A stretch of DNA of 64,000 nucleotides from Streptomyces spororaveus (GCF_016755875.1 NZ_BNED01000005.1:1798001-1862000), one strand, 5' to 3'. Shown: positions 1-9,320, numbered from the stretch's first letter. Translations and numbers: made by a program. Notes: generated by a model from the letters alone, not told the origin.

Positions 1-635
1 CGGTGGCGGCCCGGGCGTTCTCCCGGTGGGTGACCCCGGACGGCCGGGTCTCCTTCATCGGCGCCGGCGTCATCGCCCGAACGATCCTCCGCTACCTGGT
101 GGCCACCAACTATCCGCTGGAGTCCCTCGAGGTCTTCGACCTGCACGCGGAATCGGCGCAGAACCTGGCCCGTTTCGCGTCCGAGGAGCTCGGGCTCAAG
201 GCGAAGGCCATCGGCGGACTGAGCGAGGCGCTGACCGCCCAGACGGTGATCACCACGACGACCGCCGGCACCCCGTACATCGGGCAGCTGCTCCGCCCGG
301 GCCAGGTGGCGCTCAACATCTCCCTGCGCGACTTCCAGCCCGAGGTGATCCTCGCCGCGTCGAACTACTTCGACGACGTCGAGCACTGCATGAAGGCCAA
401 CACCTCCCCGCACCTGGCCGAACAGGCCTCCGGCGGACGGGACTTCGTGAGCGGCACGCTCGCGGACGTACTCCGTGGCCGGAACCAGCCGCAGGCCAAC
501 CGCGGCCTGGTCTTCTCCCCGTTCGGCCTCGGTGTCCTGGACCTCGCGGTCGGTCAGTACGTGCTCGACGCGGCCCGCGAGAAGGGTCTGACGGTGGAGA
601 TCCCGGACTTCTTCGGAGAGACGAGCCGCTGGTGA
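1..635 (+). CDS. sbnB: SbnB-like 2,3-diaminopropionate biosynthesis dehydrogenase (5' truncated by window)
   Basis: Only the last ~210 residues are inside the window. They match the ornithine cyclodeaminase/SbnB fold: a Rossmann dinucleotide motif (SFIGAGVIA) near the start of the visible part, then the AGTPYI and LNISLRDFQPEV segments typical of SbnB. In staphyloferrin B and related pathways SbnB oxidatively cleaves N-(2-amino-2-carboxyethyl)-glutamate, made by SbnA, to L-2,3-diaminopropionate plus 2-oxoglutarate. Family members are about 330 residues, so roughly a third of the protein lies upstream. The stop overlaps the next start (GTGA, 632-635), indicating translational coupling. An sbnA partner would be expected just upstream but cannot be seen. 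The role within a Dap-using peptide cluster is inferred from context. Confidence 0.85.
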   Translation, partial: VAARAFSRWVTPDGRVSFIGAGVIARTILRYLVATNYPLESLEVFDLHAESAQNLARFASEELGLKAKAIGGLSEALTAQTVITTTTAGTPYIGQLLRPGQVALNISLRDFQPEVILAASNYFDDVEHCMKANTSPHLAEQASGGRDFVSGTLADVLRGRNQPQANRGLVFSPFGLGVLDLAVGQYVLDAAREKGLTVEIPDFFGETSRW

Positions 636-2326
636 GCCCGGTACGGATAGCGGTGATCGGCGTCGGCCCGCGCGGGCTCTCGGCGCTGGAGCGGGTCATC
701 AGCCACACCGCGCTCGACGGCTCCCCCGTCGAACTGCTGCTGATCGAACCCGGTGAGCTGGGTGTCGGGATACACGAGGCCAAGCAGCCGGACTACCTGC
801 TGCTCAACACGATCGCCTCGCAGCTGACCATCTTCTCGGACGCGCGGATGACCCCGGGCGCTCCGGTGACCACCGGGCCCGACTTCTTCGAGTGGTGCGG
901 GCAGCGGCACGGCGCCGTCGAGTTCGACGACTTCCTGCCGCGCCGGCTGCTCGGCGAGTACCTCCAGTGGGCCGCGGGCGAGTTGCTCGACCGGGCCTCG
1001 GGCTCGGACCGGCTGACCGTACGCCATCTGCGGGCCGTCGCGTCCTCCGTCCGGCAGGACTCCGACGGCGCCACGGTGACGCTCGCGGACGGGGCGGAGC
1101 ACCGCGTCGACCTGGCCGTCGTCACGACGGGACACGGGATCGCGGCGGGCCCGCCGGTCACGGCGGACGGCTTCATCGCCATGCCGTACCCGCTGCCCGA
1201 CCAGGTGGACGCGATCGCGGACGACGCCACCGTCGCCCTGCTCGGCACCGGACTGACCGCCATGGACGTGATCGCGGCGCTGACCGTGGGGCGCGGCGGG
1301 GAGTTCACCGAGGACGGATACCAGCCCTCGGGCCGCGAGCCGCGTATCGTCCTGGCGAACCGGACGGGCTGGCTGCCCTGTGGCCGGCCGGCCACCACGA
1401 GGGAACGTCGCGCCGCTCCGGCCGCGTTCCTCACCCAGGCCGCCGTCGCGGAACTCCGCGAGGGCACCGAGGACGGCCGGCTGGACTTCCGGCGGGACAT
1501 CGAGCCGCTGATCCTGCGTGAAGCCCTCGGGCGGATGGATTCGGCCACTCCCGAGGAGACCGCCACCGTCGAGCGGATCCTCCGGCCGACCCGGGAAACC
1601 TCGCCGAGCTACGAGCAGTACGTGGCCGAGCTGGTGGAGCGGGCGTCGGCAGACCTGCGGGAGGCGGAACGCGGACTCGGCACGAGCGCGGTGAAGGAGG
1701 GCCTGGAGATCCTCCGCGACCACCGCGACGGGCTGCGGGCGGCCGTGGACCCGCCGGGTCTGACGGAGGAGTCGCACCGCTACTTCATGAGCGAATACGT
1801 CCCGCTGGTCAACCGCACGGTGATCGGCCCGCAGAAGGAGCGCATCGACGAGCTGCTCCGGCTCATGGCCGCGGGCGTGGTCGTGCCCGGCCCCGGGCCG
1901 AGGGCGGAGCTGTCCCGGGACGGGGACGGCTGGGTGCTCACCTCGACGGCGCTGGACGAGCCGCACCGCATCGCGGCCGACCTGGTGATCAAGGCCAACA
2001 TGGACTGGCCGGTCATCGACCCCGAACTGGACCCGATCGCCTGCTCGCTGCGCGACTGGGCCGCCCCCGGCCCCGACGGCGCGCTGCGTCTGGACCGGGA
2101 CGGCTTCGTCGTCCAGGCCGAGGGTCCTGACGGCCCCCGGGCGGTCGCCGTCTTCGGGCCCCCCGCCGAGGGGGCCAGCTACTACAACCACTACGTGCCG
2201 TCACCAGGCGTCTGGTCCCGTGCTCTGACCGACCTCGACCGTGTCCTCGGGCCCGTGCTCGGCACCGGACGTTCCAACGGCTCTCCCGGCAGCGACCTGC
2301 CTGCCAGTAACTCGCAATCCCTTTAA
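632..2326 (+). CDS. FAD/NAD(P)-binding protein, cluster-associated oxidoreductase of unknown substrate
   Basis: This 564-residue protein starts at GTG 632, overlapping the upstream stop by 4 bp; the frame is open further upstream but that part is a shadow of sbnB. The N-terminus carries a dinucleotide-binding glycine motif (IAVIGVGPRGLSALERV), followed by an acidic strand end (LLLIEPGELGVG). A second nucleotide-binding stretch is VALLGTGLTAMDVI around residues 200-215. This layout is that of the NAD_binding_9 type FAD/NAD(P)-binding proteins, which often sit beside amino-acid-derived biosynthetic genes. No substrate can be assigned. By position it could oxidise or hydroxylate the Dap-derived building block or the peptide. 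It reads as an intact gene. Confidence 0.75.
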   Translation: MSPVRIAVIGVGPRGLSALERVISHTALDGSPVELLLIEPGELGVGIHEAKQPDYLLLNTIASQLTIFSDARMTPGAPVTTGPDFFEWCGQRHGAVEFDDFLPRRLLGEYLQWAAGELLDRASGSDRLTVRHLRAVASSVRQDSDGATVTLADGAEHRVDLAVVTTGHGIAAGPPVTADGFIAMPYPLPDQVDAIADDATVALLGTGLTAMDVIAALTVGRGGEFTEDGYQPSGREPRIVLANRTGWLPCGRPATTRERRAAPAAFLTQAAVAELREGTEDGRLDFRRDIEPLILREALGRMDSATPEETATVERILRPTRETSPSYEQYVAELVERASADLREAERGLGTSAVKEGLEILRDHRDGLRAAVDPPGLTEESHRYFMSEYVPLVNRTVIGPQKERIDELLRLMAAGVVVPGPGPRAELSRDGDGWVLTSTALDEPHRIAADLVIKANMDWPVIDPELDPIACSLRDWAAPGPDGALRLDRDGFVVQAEGPDGPRAVAVFGPPAEGASYYNHYVPSPGVWSRALTDLDRVLGPVLGTGRSNGSPGSDLPASNSQSL

Positions 2327-2344
2327 GGAAAGGTTCTACCGCAC

Positions 2345-3913
2345 ATGTTGATCCTGGGTTTCAAAGAGGGCCATGACGGCGGAGTCGTCGCCATCGAGGA
2401 CGGCAAGCTTCTCTTCGCGCTGGAGGCGGAGAAGGACAGCTTCCCGCGATACGACCGTCTGACCGCCGAGGTGATCACCCGGGCCGCCGGGATGCTGGAC
2501 CGCCAGCCCGATGTGATCTCGCTGAGCGGCTGGGTCAAGGGCAAGCACTCGGTCGAGCCGAAGCTGCGGGCCGGTTACTTCGGTGTCGGCGAGGGTTCCG
2601 TCACGGACGAGGCCGGCAAGTGGTTCGGCAAGGACGTCCGGATATTCTCCTCGACCCACGAGCGCTCGCACATCATGACCGCCTACGGCATGGCCCCGGC
2701 CGCCCACGGCAAGGCGCACTACTCCCTGGTGTGGGAAGGCAGCATCGGCGACTTCTACCGCATCGACGAGTCGGGTGAGGTCACCCACCTCAAGCACGTG
2801 ATGACCGACCCCGGCAACAAGTACGCCTACCTGTTCTCGCTGGCGGACCCCAACCACCCGGCGGGCAAGGGCTTCTTCAACTACAGCCACGCGGGCAAGC
2901 AGATGGCGCTGACGGCCTTCGCCGAAGACACGCCGATGACCAAGGCCGAGCAGGAGACGATCGACTTCATCCTGAAGCAGGACGGCATCGTGCTCGGTGT
3001 CTCCAAGGACGAGATGACCTGGTCGCACCTCTACAACGCGGGTGTCGAGTCGCAGGAGTACCGGAACGCCGCGGCGAAGCACTCGAACGCGATCTTCGAC
3101 CGGTTCTACAGCTACGCCGCCAAGCACATGACCGAGGGGCTGCCGCTGCAGATCTCCGGCGGCTGCGCCCTCAACTGCAACTGGAACGCCCAGTTCCGCC
3201 AGAGCGGCCTGTTCGAGTCGGTCTTCGTGCCGCCGTGCCCGAACGACAGCGGCGCCGCGCTCGGCACCGCCATCGACGCCCAGCGGTTCTACACCGGCCA
3301 GGCCACCATCGACTGGGACGTCTACGCCGGCGAGGAGTTCCTGGAGGACATCCAGCCCGACCCCGCGAAGTACGAGACGCGCCCGCTGGTCGCCTCCGAG
3401 GTCGCCCGCTTCCTCGAGCAGGGCAACATCATCGGCTGGGCCCGCGGCCGCTACGAGATGGGCCCGCGCGCCCTCGGCAACCGCTCCATCCTGGCCGCGC
3501 CGTTCACGGAGGAGACCACCGTGCGGCTGAACGCGATCAAGGGGCGTGAGGGCTACCGCCCGATCGCGCCGATCGCGCTGGAGTCGGACGCGGACAAGTG
3601 GTTCGTCGGCTCGGTCCACGACCCGTACATGCTGTTCTTCAACCGGGTGACCACCGAGGAGCTGAAGGCCGTCACGCACTTCGACGGCTCGGCCCGTACC
3701 CAGACGGTCACCCACGAGCGGAACCCCGGCATCGCCACGCTGCTGGAGGCCTTCCGCGACATCACCGGGTTCAGCGTCCTGTGCAACACCTCGCTGAACT
3801 TCAACGGCCGCGGATTCATCAACGCCACCAGCGACCTCCTGCAGTACGGCGAGGAGCACGGCCTCGACGGCTACGTCATCAACGACACCTTCGTCACCCG
3901 CCGGAAGAGCTGA
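2345..3913 (+). CDS. TobZ/NodU-family carbamoyltransferase
   Basis: This 522-residue protein starts at ATG 2345 behind a good GGAAAGG site. It has the family landmarks in order: an N-terminal GHDGGVVAIEDG segment, a histidine motif (STHERSHIMTAYGM), SGGCALNCNWN, CPNDSGAALGTAI, the GRYEMGPRALGNRS signature, REGYRPIAPIAL, and a C-terminal NTSLNFNGRGFI. The family moves a carbamoyl group from carbamoyl phosphate, through carbamoyl-adenylate, to a hydroxyl (TobZ, NodU, NovN); some relatives may carbamoylate amines. Next to a Dap gene, a beta-ureidoalanine (carbamoyl-Dap) or a carbamoylated final peptide are both reasonable, but neither is shown. It follows the FAD protein by 18 bp and is followed by a strong hairpin. 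Confidence 0.9.
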   Translation: MLILGFKEGHDGGVVAIEDGKLLFALEAEKDSFPRYDRLTAEVITRAAGMLDRQPDVISLSGWVKGKHSVEPKLRAGYFGVGEGSVTDEAGKWFGKDVRIFSSTHERSHIMTAYGMAPAAHGKAHYSLVWEGSIGDFYRIDESGEVTHLKHVMTDPGNKYAYLFSLADPNHPAGKGFFNYSHAGKQMALTAFAEDTPMTKAEQETIDFILKQDGIVLGVSKDEMTWSHLYNAGVESQEYRNAAAKHSNAIFDRFYSYAAKHMTEGLPLQISGGCALNCNWNAQFRQSGLFESVFVPPCPNDSGAALGTAIDAQRFYTGQATIDWDVYAGEEFLEDIQPDPAKYETRPLVASEVARFLEQGNIIGWARGRYEMGPRALGNRSILAAPFTEETTVRLNAIKGREGYRPIAPIALESDADKWFVGSVHDPYMLFFNRVTTEELKAVTHFDGSARTQTVTHERNPGIATLLEAFRDITGFSVLCNTSLNFNGRGFINATSDLLQYGEEHGLDGYVINDTFVTRRKS

Positions 3914-3928
3914 CGCTCTCCCCGTTCA

Positions 3929-3992
3929 CGACGAGCACTTGCGGTGCCGTGCCCCGAAACGGGGGCACGGCCTCCGCAAGTGCTGCCGTCGT
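3929..3992 (+). terminator. Strong intra-cluster hairpin between carbamoyltransferase and NRPS genes
   Basis: Arms AGCACTTGCGG-TGCCGTGCCCC (from 3934) and GGGGCACGGC-CTCCGCAAGTGCT (to 3984) pair almost perfectly around a short GAAAC loop. The outer bases ACGAC/GTCGT extend the stem, and GTTTGTTATC follows. It looks like an intrinsic terminator or attenuator inside a co-directional cluster. The NRPS gene therefore probably has its own promoter or depends on read-through. Confidence 0.7.
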
Positions 3993-4023
3993 TTGTTATC
4001 CCATCGAACAGAGAGTCACACTC

Positions 4024-7000
4024 ATGACCACGTCCATCGAAGCCCGCCGCCGGGCGCCGCTCTCCTTCGGCCAGGAGCAGCTCTGGTTCCTCGACCAGCT
4101 GACTCCCGGTGTGACGGCCTACAACATCCTTCTCGCCTCCCGCCTGCGCGGCCCGCTGCGGATCGACCTGCTCCGCCGCAGCCTCACGCTGGTGGTGGCT
4201 CGGCACGAGGCCATGCGCGTGACGATCCACGCCGACGAGGGCGGCACCCCCTACCAGGTGGCGGCCGATCCTTCCGAGGTGGAGCTGCCCGTCATCGACC
4301 GGACCGGACTGGACCAGCAGGCCCAGGACGTCGCCATCGAGGAAGCCCTGCGCGAGCTCTCCGGCCAGTCCTTCGACCTCCAGCAGGGCCCCCTCTACCG
4401 GTACAGCCTGCTGAAGCTGGGCGAGGACGACCACGTCTTCGTCCAGAACCTGCACCACATCGCGACGGACGGCTGGTCCTCCGGCGTGGTCAACGCCGAA
4501 CTCACGACCGCGTACGACGCCCTGCTGGCCGGCCGCGAGCCCGAGTTCGAGGGCCCCGGCTCCAAGTACCTGGACGTCGCCAGCGAGCAGCGCGCCTACA
4601 TGCAGGGCCAGACGCTGAAGGAAGAGCTCGAGTTCTGGGCCGAGAAGCTGGCCGACCTGCCCACCCTGGAGTTCCCGACCGACCGGCCCCGGCCCGCGAC
4701 GGCCAGCCGCGGCGGCGGCATCGTGGTCGGGCAGTACCCGACGGAACTGCTGCAGCAGGCCCGGGTGCTCGCCACCGAGCACGGCGTCTCGCTGTACATG
4801 GTCCTGGCGGCGGCCCTCAACGTGGTGCTGAGCCGCTACACGGGCCAGGAGGACATCCCGGTCGGCGTGCCGATGCTCAGCCGCACGGAGGTCGAGCTGG
4901 AGGAGGTCGTCGGCCTCTTCGTCAACATGGTGGTGCTGCGTTCCGACGTGTCGGGCGACCCCACCTTCGCCGACCTGCTGGCACGGACCCTCGATGCGAA
5001 CCTGGACCTCTACGAGCACCAGGAGGTCCCGTTCCACCTGATCGTCGAGAGGGTGCAGCCCGAGCGGGTGGCCGGCCGCAACCCGCTGTTCCAGGTGTCC
5101 ATGCAGCTGCTCGGCGCCGCCAACTCCGGCGGCAGCGTCGCCTTCGAAGGCGTCACGAGCGAGGCCATCAGCCCGCCCGGCGCCGCCTCCCGCTTCGACA
5201 TGGCGATCGACTTCGTCGAGTCCGGTGACACCCTCAAGGCGGTCGTCGAGTACTCCAAGGACCTCTTCGACGAGTGGCGCGTCCGGGCCCTGCTCGACCA
5301 CGTCGAGACGGTGCTGACGGCCGCGGTGAAGGACTCCTCGCTGCGGGTCTCCCAGCTGCCGCTGCTGACGGACGCCGAGCGGGACGAGGTCTTCGCGCTC
5401 GGCAAGGGCGAGCCTGCCGAGTATGCGGAGGACGCGCTGCACGTCGGCTTCGCGAAGATCGCGCAGTCCACCCCGGACGCGGTGGCCGTGGTCTGCCGCG
5501 GTGTCGAGATCACCTACGGTGAACTCGACCGGCGGGCCGACCGGCTGGCCCGCCACCTGCGCGGCCTGGGCCTGAAGCACGGCGAGGTCGTCGCCACGGT
5601 GATCGACCGTGACGTGGACGCGTACGTGGCGATGGTGGGCATCCTGAAGGCGGGTGGCGCCTTCGCGATGATGGACCCGAAGCTGCCCGCCGCGCGCCTG
5701 GACTACATGATCCGCGACACCGCCGCGCCGGTGGTGCTGACCCGGTCCACGCTGGCCGACCGGCTGCCGGAGTCCTCGGGCTGGGCGCGGGTGCTGATCG
5801 ACACGGACTGGGCCGCGATCGAGGCCCTCCCCGCGGACGAGCCGCTGGAGGAGTGGGCGACCCGTGAGTCCCTCGCCTACGTCCTCTACACCTCCGGTTC
5901 CACCGGCACGCCCAAGGGCGTGATGATCGCGCACCGGGCGGTCTCGTTCTTCTGCGAGGCGTACCGCCGCACCTTCGACTTCGGCCCCCAGGACCGGCTG
6001 CTCCAGCTGCCCGCCCTGAACTTCGACATGTCGCAGGGCGAGATCTGGACGGCTTTCCTGGTCGGCGCGCGGGTGGTGGCGGTGTCGCCGGAGGACGCCC
6101 AGTCCCCGGAGGCGCTGACGGCGCTGCTGCGCGACCAGAAGGTGACCTACGCGGGCCTGCCGCCCGCGATGCAGTCGGTGATGGACCCCGAGCCCTACCC
6201 GGACCTGAAGTACGTCATGGGCGGCGCCGAGGTGCTCCCTCCCGAGCTGGTCAACAAGTGGAACCTGCCCGGCCGTAAGTACCTCAACCTGTACGGCCCG
6301 ACGGAGTGCGCCATCGGGCAGACCGAGTACCACGTCGAGCAGATCGAGTGGACGACGCCGCCGCCGATCGGCCGTCCCCAGCTGAACCGGCAGGTCTACG
6401 TTGTCGACCCGCAGAACAACCTGGTGCCCAAGGGCGTCTACGGCGAGCTCCTGATCGGCGGCCAGGAGGGCGGGCTGGCCCGCGGCTACCTGAACCAGCC
6501 GGAGATGACCGCGGCCAAGTTCATCGAGGACCCCTTCGACCCGAGCAGCAAGGTCTACCGCAGCGGTGACCTCGTGCGCTGGACCGAGGCCGGCCAGATC
6601 GAGTTCCTCGGCCGCATGGACAACCAGGTCAAGCTGCGCGGCCTGCGCGTGGAACTGGGCGAGATCGAGACCGCGCTGCAGTCGCACCCCGCGATCCTGC
6701 GCGCCGTGGTCCTGATGCGTCCGGACCGGCGCGGTGAGAACCGGCTCGTGGGCTACTTCACCTCGGTGGAGCAGGCGCCGGAGATCGACGAGCTGCGCAA
6801 GCACCTGGCCGAGTCGCTGCCGGACTACATGGTGCCGACGGCGTGGGTGCCGCTCGACAAGTTCCCCATGAACAACGACGGCTGGAAGATCAACCGGAAC
6901 GCGCTTCCGGAGCCGGTGGACGAGGACGGCGACCGCGAGTTCACCGCTCCCCGGACCCCGACCGAGATCGCGGTCGCCAGTGCCTTCGCCGACGTGCTGG

Positions 7001-7194
7001 CGCTGTCGCAGGTCGGTGCGGACGACAGCTTCTTCGACATCGGCGGCAACTCGCTCCAGGCCCTGCGGGTGGTGAGCCGGATCAACAAGAGCCTCAAGAT
7101 CCGCGTCAGCGTGCGCCTGCTCTACGGCAACGCCACGGTCAGCGCGATCTCCGCCGTCGTCGACGAGCTGATCGAGGCGAAGGCCCGTGCCTGA
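4024..7194 (+). CDS. Single-module NRPS: condensation-adenylation-peptidyl carrier protein
   Basis: This 1056-residue protein starts at ATG 4024; the frame is open upstream but that part shadows the carbamoyltransferase. Condensation domain: residues ~10-430, active-site HHIATDG with its first His at 144. Adenylation domain: ~465-960, A3 motif YTSGSTGTPKG at ~622, A5 NLYGPTE, and the A10 lysine at K955 in a slightly unusual NNDGWKINR. Carrier protein: ~970-1050, phosphopantetheine Ser1010 in GGNSLQ. Aligned to GrsA, the ten specificity positions read D-M-G-G-M-G-L-I-G-K, which I cannot assign to an amino acid. There is no thioesterase, epimerase or loading domain, so the upstream donor must come from elsewhere or be a free acyl/aminoacyl thioester. 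The next gene overlaps the end by 8 bp and supplies a thioesterase. Confidence 0.97.
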   Translation: MTTSIEARRRAPLSFGQEQLWFLDQLTPGVTAYNILLASRLRGPLRIDLLRRSLTLVVARHEAMRVTIHADEGGTPYQVAADPSEVELPVIDRTGLDQQAQDVAIEEALRELSGQSFDLQQGPLYRYSLLKLGEDDHVFVQNLHHIATDGWSSGVVNAELTTAYDALLAGREPEFEGPGSKYLDVASEQRAYMQGQTLKEELEFWAEKLADLPTLEFPTDRPRPATASRGGGIVVGQYPTELLQQARVLATEHGVSLYMVLAAALNVVLSRYTGQEDIPVGVPMLSRTEVELEEVVGLFVNMVVLRSDVSGDPTFADLLARTLDANLDLYEHQEVPFHLIVERVQPERVAGRNPLFQVSMQLLGAANSGGSVAFEGVTSEAISPPGAASRFDMAIDFVESGDTLKAVVEYSKDLFDEWRVRALLDHVETVLTAAVKDSSLRVSQLPLLTDAERDEVFALGKGEPAEYAEDALHVGFAKIAQSTPDAVAVVCRGVEITYGELDRRADRLARHLRGLGLKHGEVVATVIDRDVDAYVAMVGILKAGGAFAMMDPKLPAARLDYMIRDTAAPVVLTRSTLADRLPESSGWARVLIDTDWAAIEALPADEPLEEWATRESLAYVLYTSGSTGTPKGVMIAHRAVSFFCEAYRRTFDFGPQDRLLQLPALNFDMSQGEIWTAFLVGARVVAVSPEDAQSPEALTALLRDQKVTYAGLPPAMQSVMDPEPYPDLKYVMGGAEVLPPELVNKWNLPGRKYLNLYGPTECAIGQTEYHVEQIEWTTPPPIGRPQLNRQVYVVDPQNNLVPKGVYGELLIGGQEGGLARGYLNQPEMTAAKFIEDPFDPSSKVYRSGDLVRWTEAGQIEFLGRMDNQVKLRGLRVELGEIETALQSHPAILRAVVLMRPDRRGENRLVGYFTSVEQAPEIDELRKHLAESLPDYMVPTAWVPLDKFPMNNDGWKINRNALPEPVDEDGDREFTAPRTPTEIAVASAFADVLALSQVGADDSFFDIGGNSLQALRVVSRINKSLKIRVSVRLLYGNATVSAISAVVDELIEAKARA

Positions 7195-7993
7195 TCTCGA
7201 CCGCATCGTCCCCCTGCGGACCGAGGGCGACCGAACGCCCCTGTTCTGCGTGCACGCCGTCTCGGGCTCCGCGTACTCGTACGCGGGCCTGTCCCGGCTG
7301 CTCGACGAGGGCCGGCCGGTGTACGGGTTCGAGGCGCCCGGGTTCGACAACGACCGCACCCCGGTGCGGTCGTTGCCGGCCCTGGCCGACGAGTACACCG
7401 AGATCCTGCGCGCGTTCCGGCCCAGCGGCGAGTACCGGCTGATGGGCTGGTCGCTGGGCGGTCTGCTGGCCCACGAGATGGCGAAGCGCCTGACGGCGGC
7501 CGGCGAGAAGGTCGCCAACCTGATCATGGTGGACTCCGGTCTGCCCGTGGTGATGCCGCTCCCGCCGGAGCGGGACATCCTGATCAGGTTCATCCGGGAC
7601 ATGATGGGCCTCGAAGAGGCGCCGTCCGAACTCCGGAAGCTCTTCGCCGACTGGCCCGCGGACGTGGCGCCCGACGTCGTCTTCGAGGCTGTCGAGGAGT
7701 CCGGCCTGCTGCCGGAGGAGTTCGACGCCTACCTGCTGGGAGGCCAGTACGACGTGTTCCGGGCCCACCTGGAGGGCTTCTACTCCATCGACGTCACCGG
7801 GGGCTACGACGGGCCCGCGGTACACGTCATGGCCGATCAGTCGGTCGCGGAGGACATGCGGTGGAAGCGGCTGATGCCCGGACTTCGCGAGCACACGATC
7901 CCCGGGACGCACCACTCCATCTGGAACGCCGAGAGCCTGCCGACCCTGACCCGGATCATCCAGGACGCCCTCGACTCCGAGAACGACGGTTAG
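7187..7993 (+). CDS. Discrete thioesterase (alpha/beta hydrolase) of the NRPS cluster
   Basis: This 268-residue protein starts at GTG 7187, overlapping the NRPS stop by 8 bp, so the two are translationally coupled. The fold is that of NRPS/PKS thioesterases: an N-terminal LFCVHAVSGSAYSY oxyanion strand, the nucleophile elbow GWSLGG with Ser89, a late Asp in VMADQS, and the catalytic His in GTHHS (H242). Because the NRPS has no C-terminal thioesterase domain, this free enzyme may release the product rather than only edit mis-primed carriers. That would be a trans-acting release step, but the alternative (type II proofreading) cannot be excluded from sequence. Confidence 0.9.
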   Translation: MPDLDRIVPLRTEGDRTPLFCVHAVSGSAYSYAGLSRLLDEGRPVYGFEAPGFDNDRTPVRSLPALADEYTEILRAFRPSGEYRLMGWSLGGLLAHEMAKRLTAAGEKVANLIMVDSGLPVVMPLPPERDILIRFIRDMMGLEEAPSELRKLFADWPADVAPDVVFEAVEESGLLPEEFDAYLLGGQYDVFRAHLEGFYSIDVTGGYDGPAVHVMADQSVAEDMRWKRLMPGLREHTIPGTHHSIWNAESLPTLTRIIQDALDSENDG

Positions 7994-8001
7994 GAGCATC
8001 G

Positions 8002-9315
8002 ATGTCGGTCACATCCGAAACCGGGGGCGACACCGACGGACCCGTCCAAAGTCTCTGGCACAACCAGGACTTCCTGAAGTTCTGGGTCGGCGAGACCGTG
8101 TCGCTGCTCGGCACCCAGGTCACCAACCTGGCACTGCCGCTGACGGCGATCTACGCCTTCGACGCCAGTGACGAGCAGGTCGGTTTCCTGCGGTTCCTGC
8201 AACTCGTTCCCTACATCGGGTTCGCCCTGCTCTTCGGGGTCTGGGTGGACCGGGTCCGCCGGCGCAACGTCATGCTCGCGACCAACCTGTTCCGGGCGGC
8301 ACTGATCGCGCTGATCCCCGTGCTGCACTGGCTGGACGTCCTGAACATGCCGGTGCTGCTGGTGATCGCCTGCGCGCTGGGCACCGCCTCGTGTCTGTTC
8401 GACGTGAGCTGGATGCCCTTCGTGCCCACCCTGGTCAAGGACACCAGGCACTACGTCGAGGCCAGCCAGAAGATGGGGGTCAGCCAGTCGGTCTCGGACG
8501 TCGCCGGGCCCGGCATGGCCGGCGTGCTGGTGTCCGCCCTGTCGGCTCCGGTGGCACTGATCGTCAACGCGGGTTCCTACCTGTTCTCGACGGTCATGCT
8601 GCTGCTGGTGCGCACCCGGGAGCCGGTCCCGGAGCCGCCCGCGAAGCGGCACGTGCTGTCGGAACTGCGGGACGGCCTGGAGTGGGTCTTCCGCAAGCCG
8701 ATCCTGCGCTGGCTGGCGATCGTCGGGTTCTGCTGCAACTTCTCGATGATCACCGTGTGGACCATGTTCCTGCTGTACGGCACCCACGACCTCCAGCTCA
8801 GCTCCTCGACGCTGGGCACGGTCTTCGGTACCGCCTCGGTGGGCGGCCTGATCGGCGCGATGGTCTCCCGCAAGGTGGTGGCGCGCTTCCCGATCGGGCG
8901 GGTCTACTTCGTGGCCCAGACGGCGCTGCTGCTGGGCCCGCTGCTGATCGTCCTGGCCGCCGGGCCGAAGCTGGTGGTGATCGGCATGGTCACCCTGTCC
9001 TTCTTCACCACCTACCTCGGCCTCGGCATCGCCAACGTGATCATCGTCAGCGTGCGGCAGACCACCACGCCGCAGTCGATGATGAGCCGGATGACCGCCT
9101 GTTTCCGCACGCTGCTCTTCGGCGGCGGCGCGCTCGGCGGCCTGACGGCCGGTCTGCTCTCCGGCGGGATCGGCAACCACAACGCCCTCATCGTCGCGGC
9201 GGCCTTCTCGGCCGTCGTGGTGCTGGCTCTGATCAAGTCGCCGGTCAGCCGGCTGCGGGAGCTGCCGCCCGCGGCGGTGGAGCCGACGGCGAAGACCACG
9301 ACGACGACGGCGTGA
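8002..9315 (+). CDS. MFS exporter of the NRPS cluster (EntS-like)
   Basis: This 437-residue integral membrane protein starts at ATG 8002 behind TAGGAGC, 8 bp after the thioesterase. About 12 hydrophobic segments are visible. The N-terminal half has a long first helix region (FLKFWVGETVSLLGTQVTNLALPLTAIYAF) and the MFS loop motif DRVRRRNVM. This pattern fits the EntS/MFS_3 group that exports siderophores, peptides and antibiotics. Position directly after the biosynthetic genes implies export of the product and self-protection. The C-terminus ends in a run of threonines. A strong hairpin follows the stop. Confidence 0.9.
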   Translation: MSVTSETGGDTDGPVQSLWHNQDFLKFWVGETVSLLGTQVTNLALPLTAIYAFDASDEQVGFLRFLQLVPYIGFALLFGVWVDRVRRRNVMLATNLFRAALIALIPVLHWLDVLNMPVLLVIACALGTASCLFDVSWMPFVPTLVKDTRHYVEASQKMGVSQSVSDVAGPGMAGVLVSALSAPVALIVNAGSYLFSTVMLLLVRTREPVPEPPAKRHVLSELRDGLEWVFRKPILRWLAIVGFCCNFSMITVWTMFLLYGTHDLQLSSSTLGTVFGTASVGGLIGAMVSRKVVARFPIGRVYFVAQTALLLGPLLIVLAAGPKLVVIGMVTLSFFTTYLGLGIANVIIVSVRQTTTPQSMMSRMTACFRTLLFGGGALGGLTAGLLSGGIGNHNALIVAAAFSAVVVLALIKSPVSRLRELPPAAVEPTAKTTTTTA

Positions 9316-9320
9316 CCCGC

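Noticed and set aside
26..631. 5' extension of the FAD/NAD(P)-binding protein frame
   Set aside because: This part overlaps sbnB in another frame and is Arg/Pro-rich; the GTG at 632 with a 4-bp overlap is the natural start.
3871..7602. A 1243-codon open frame antisense to the NRPS gene
   Set aside because: Low-complexity translation rich in Arg, His, Gly and Val without motifs; an effect of high GC third positions in the real gene.
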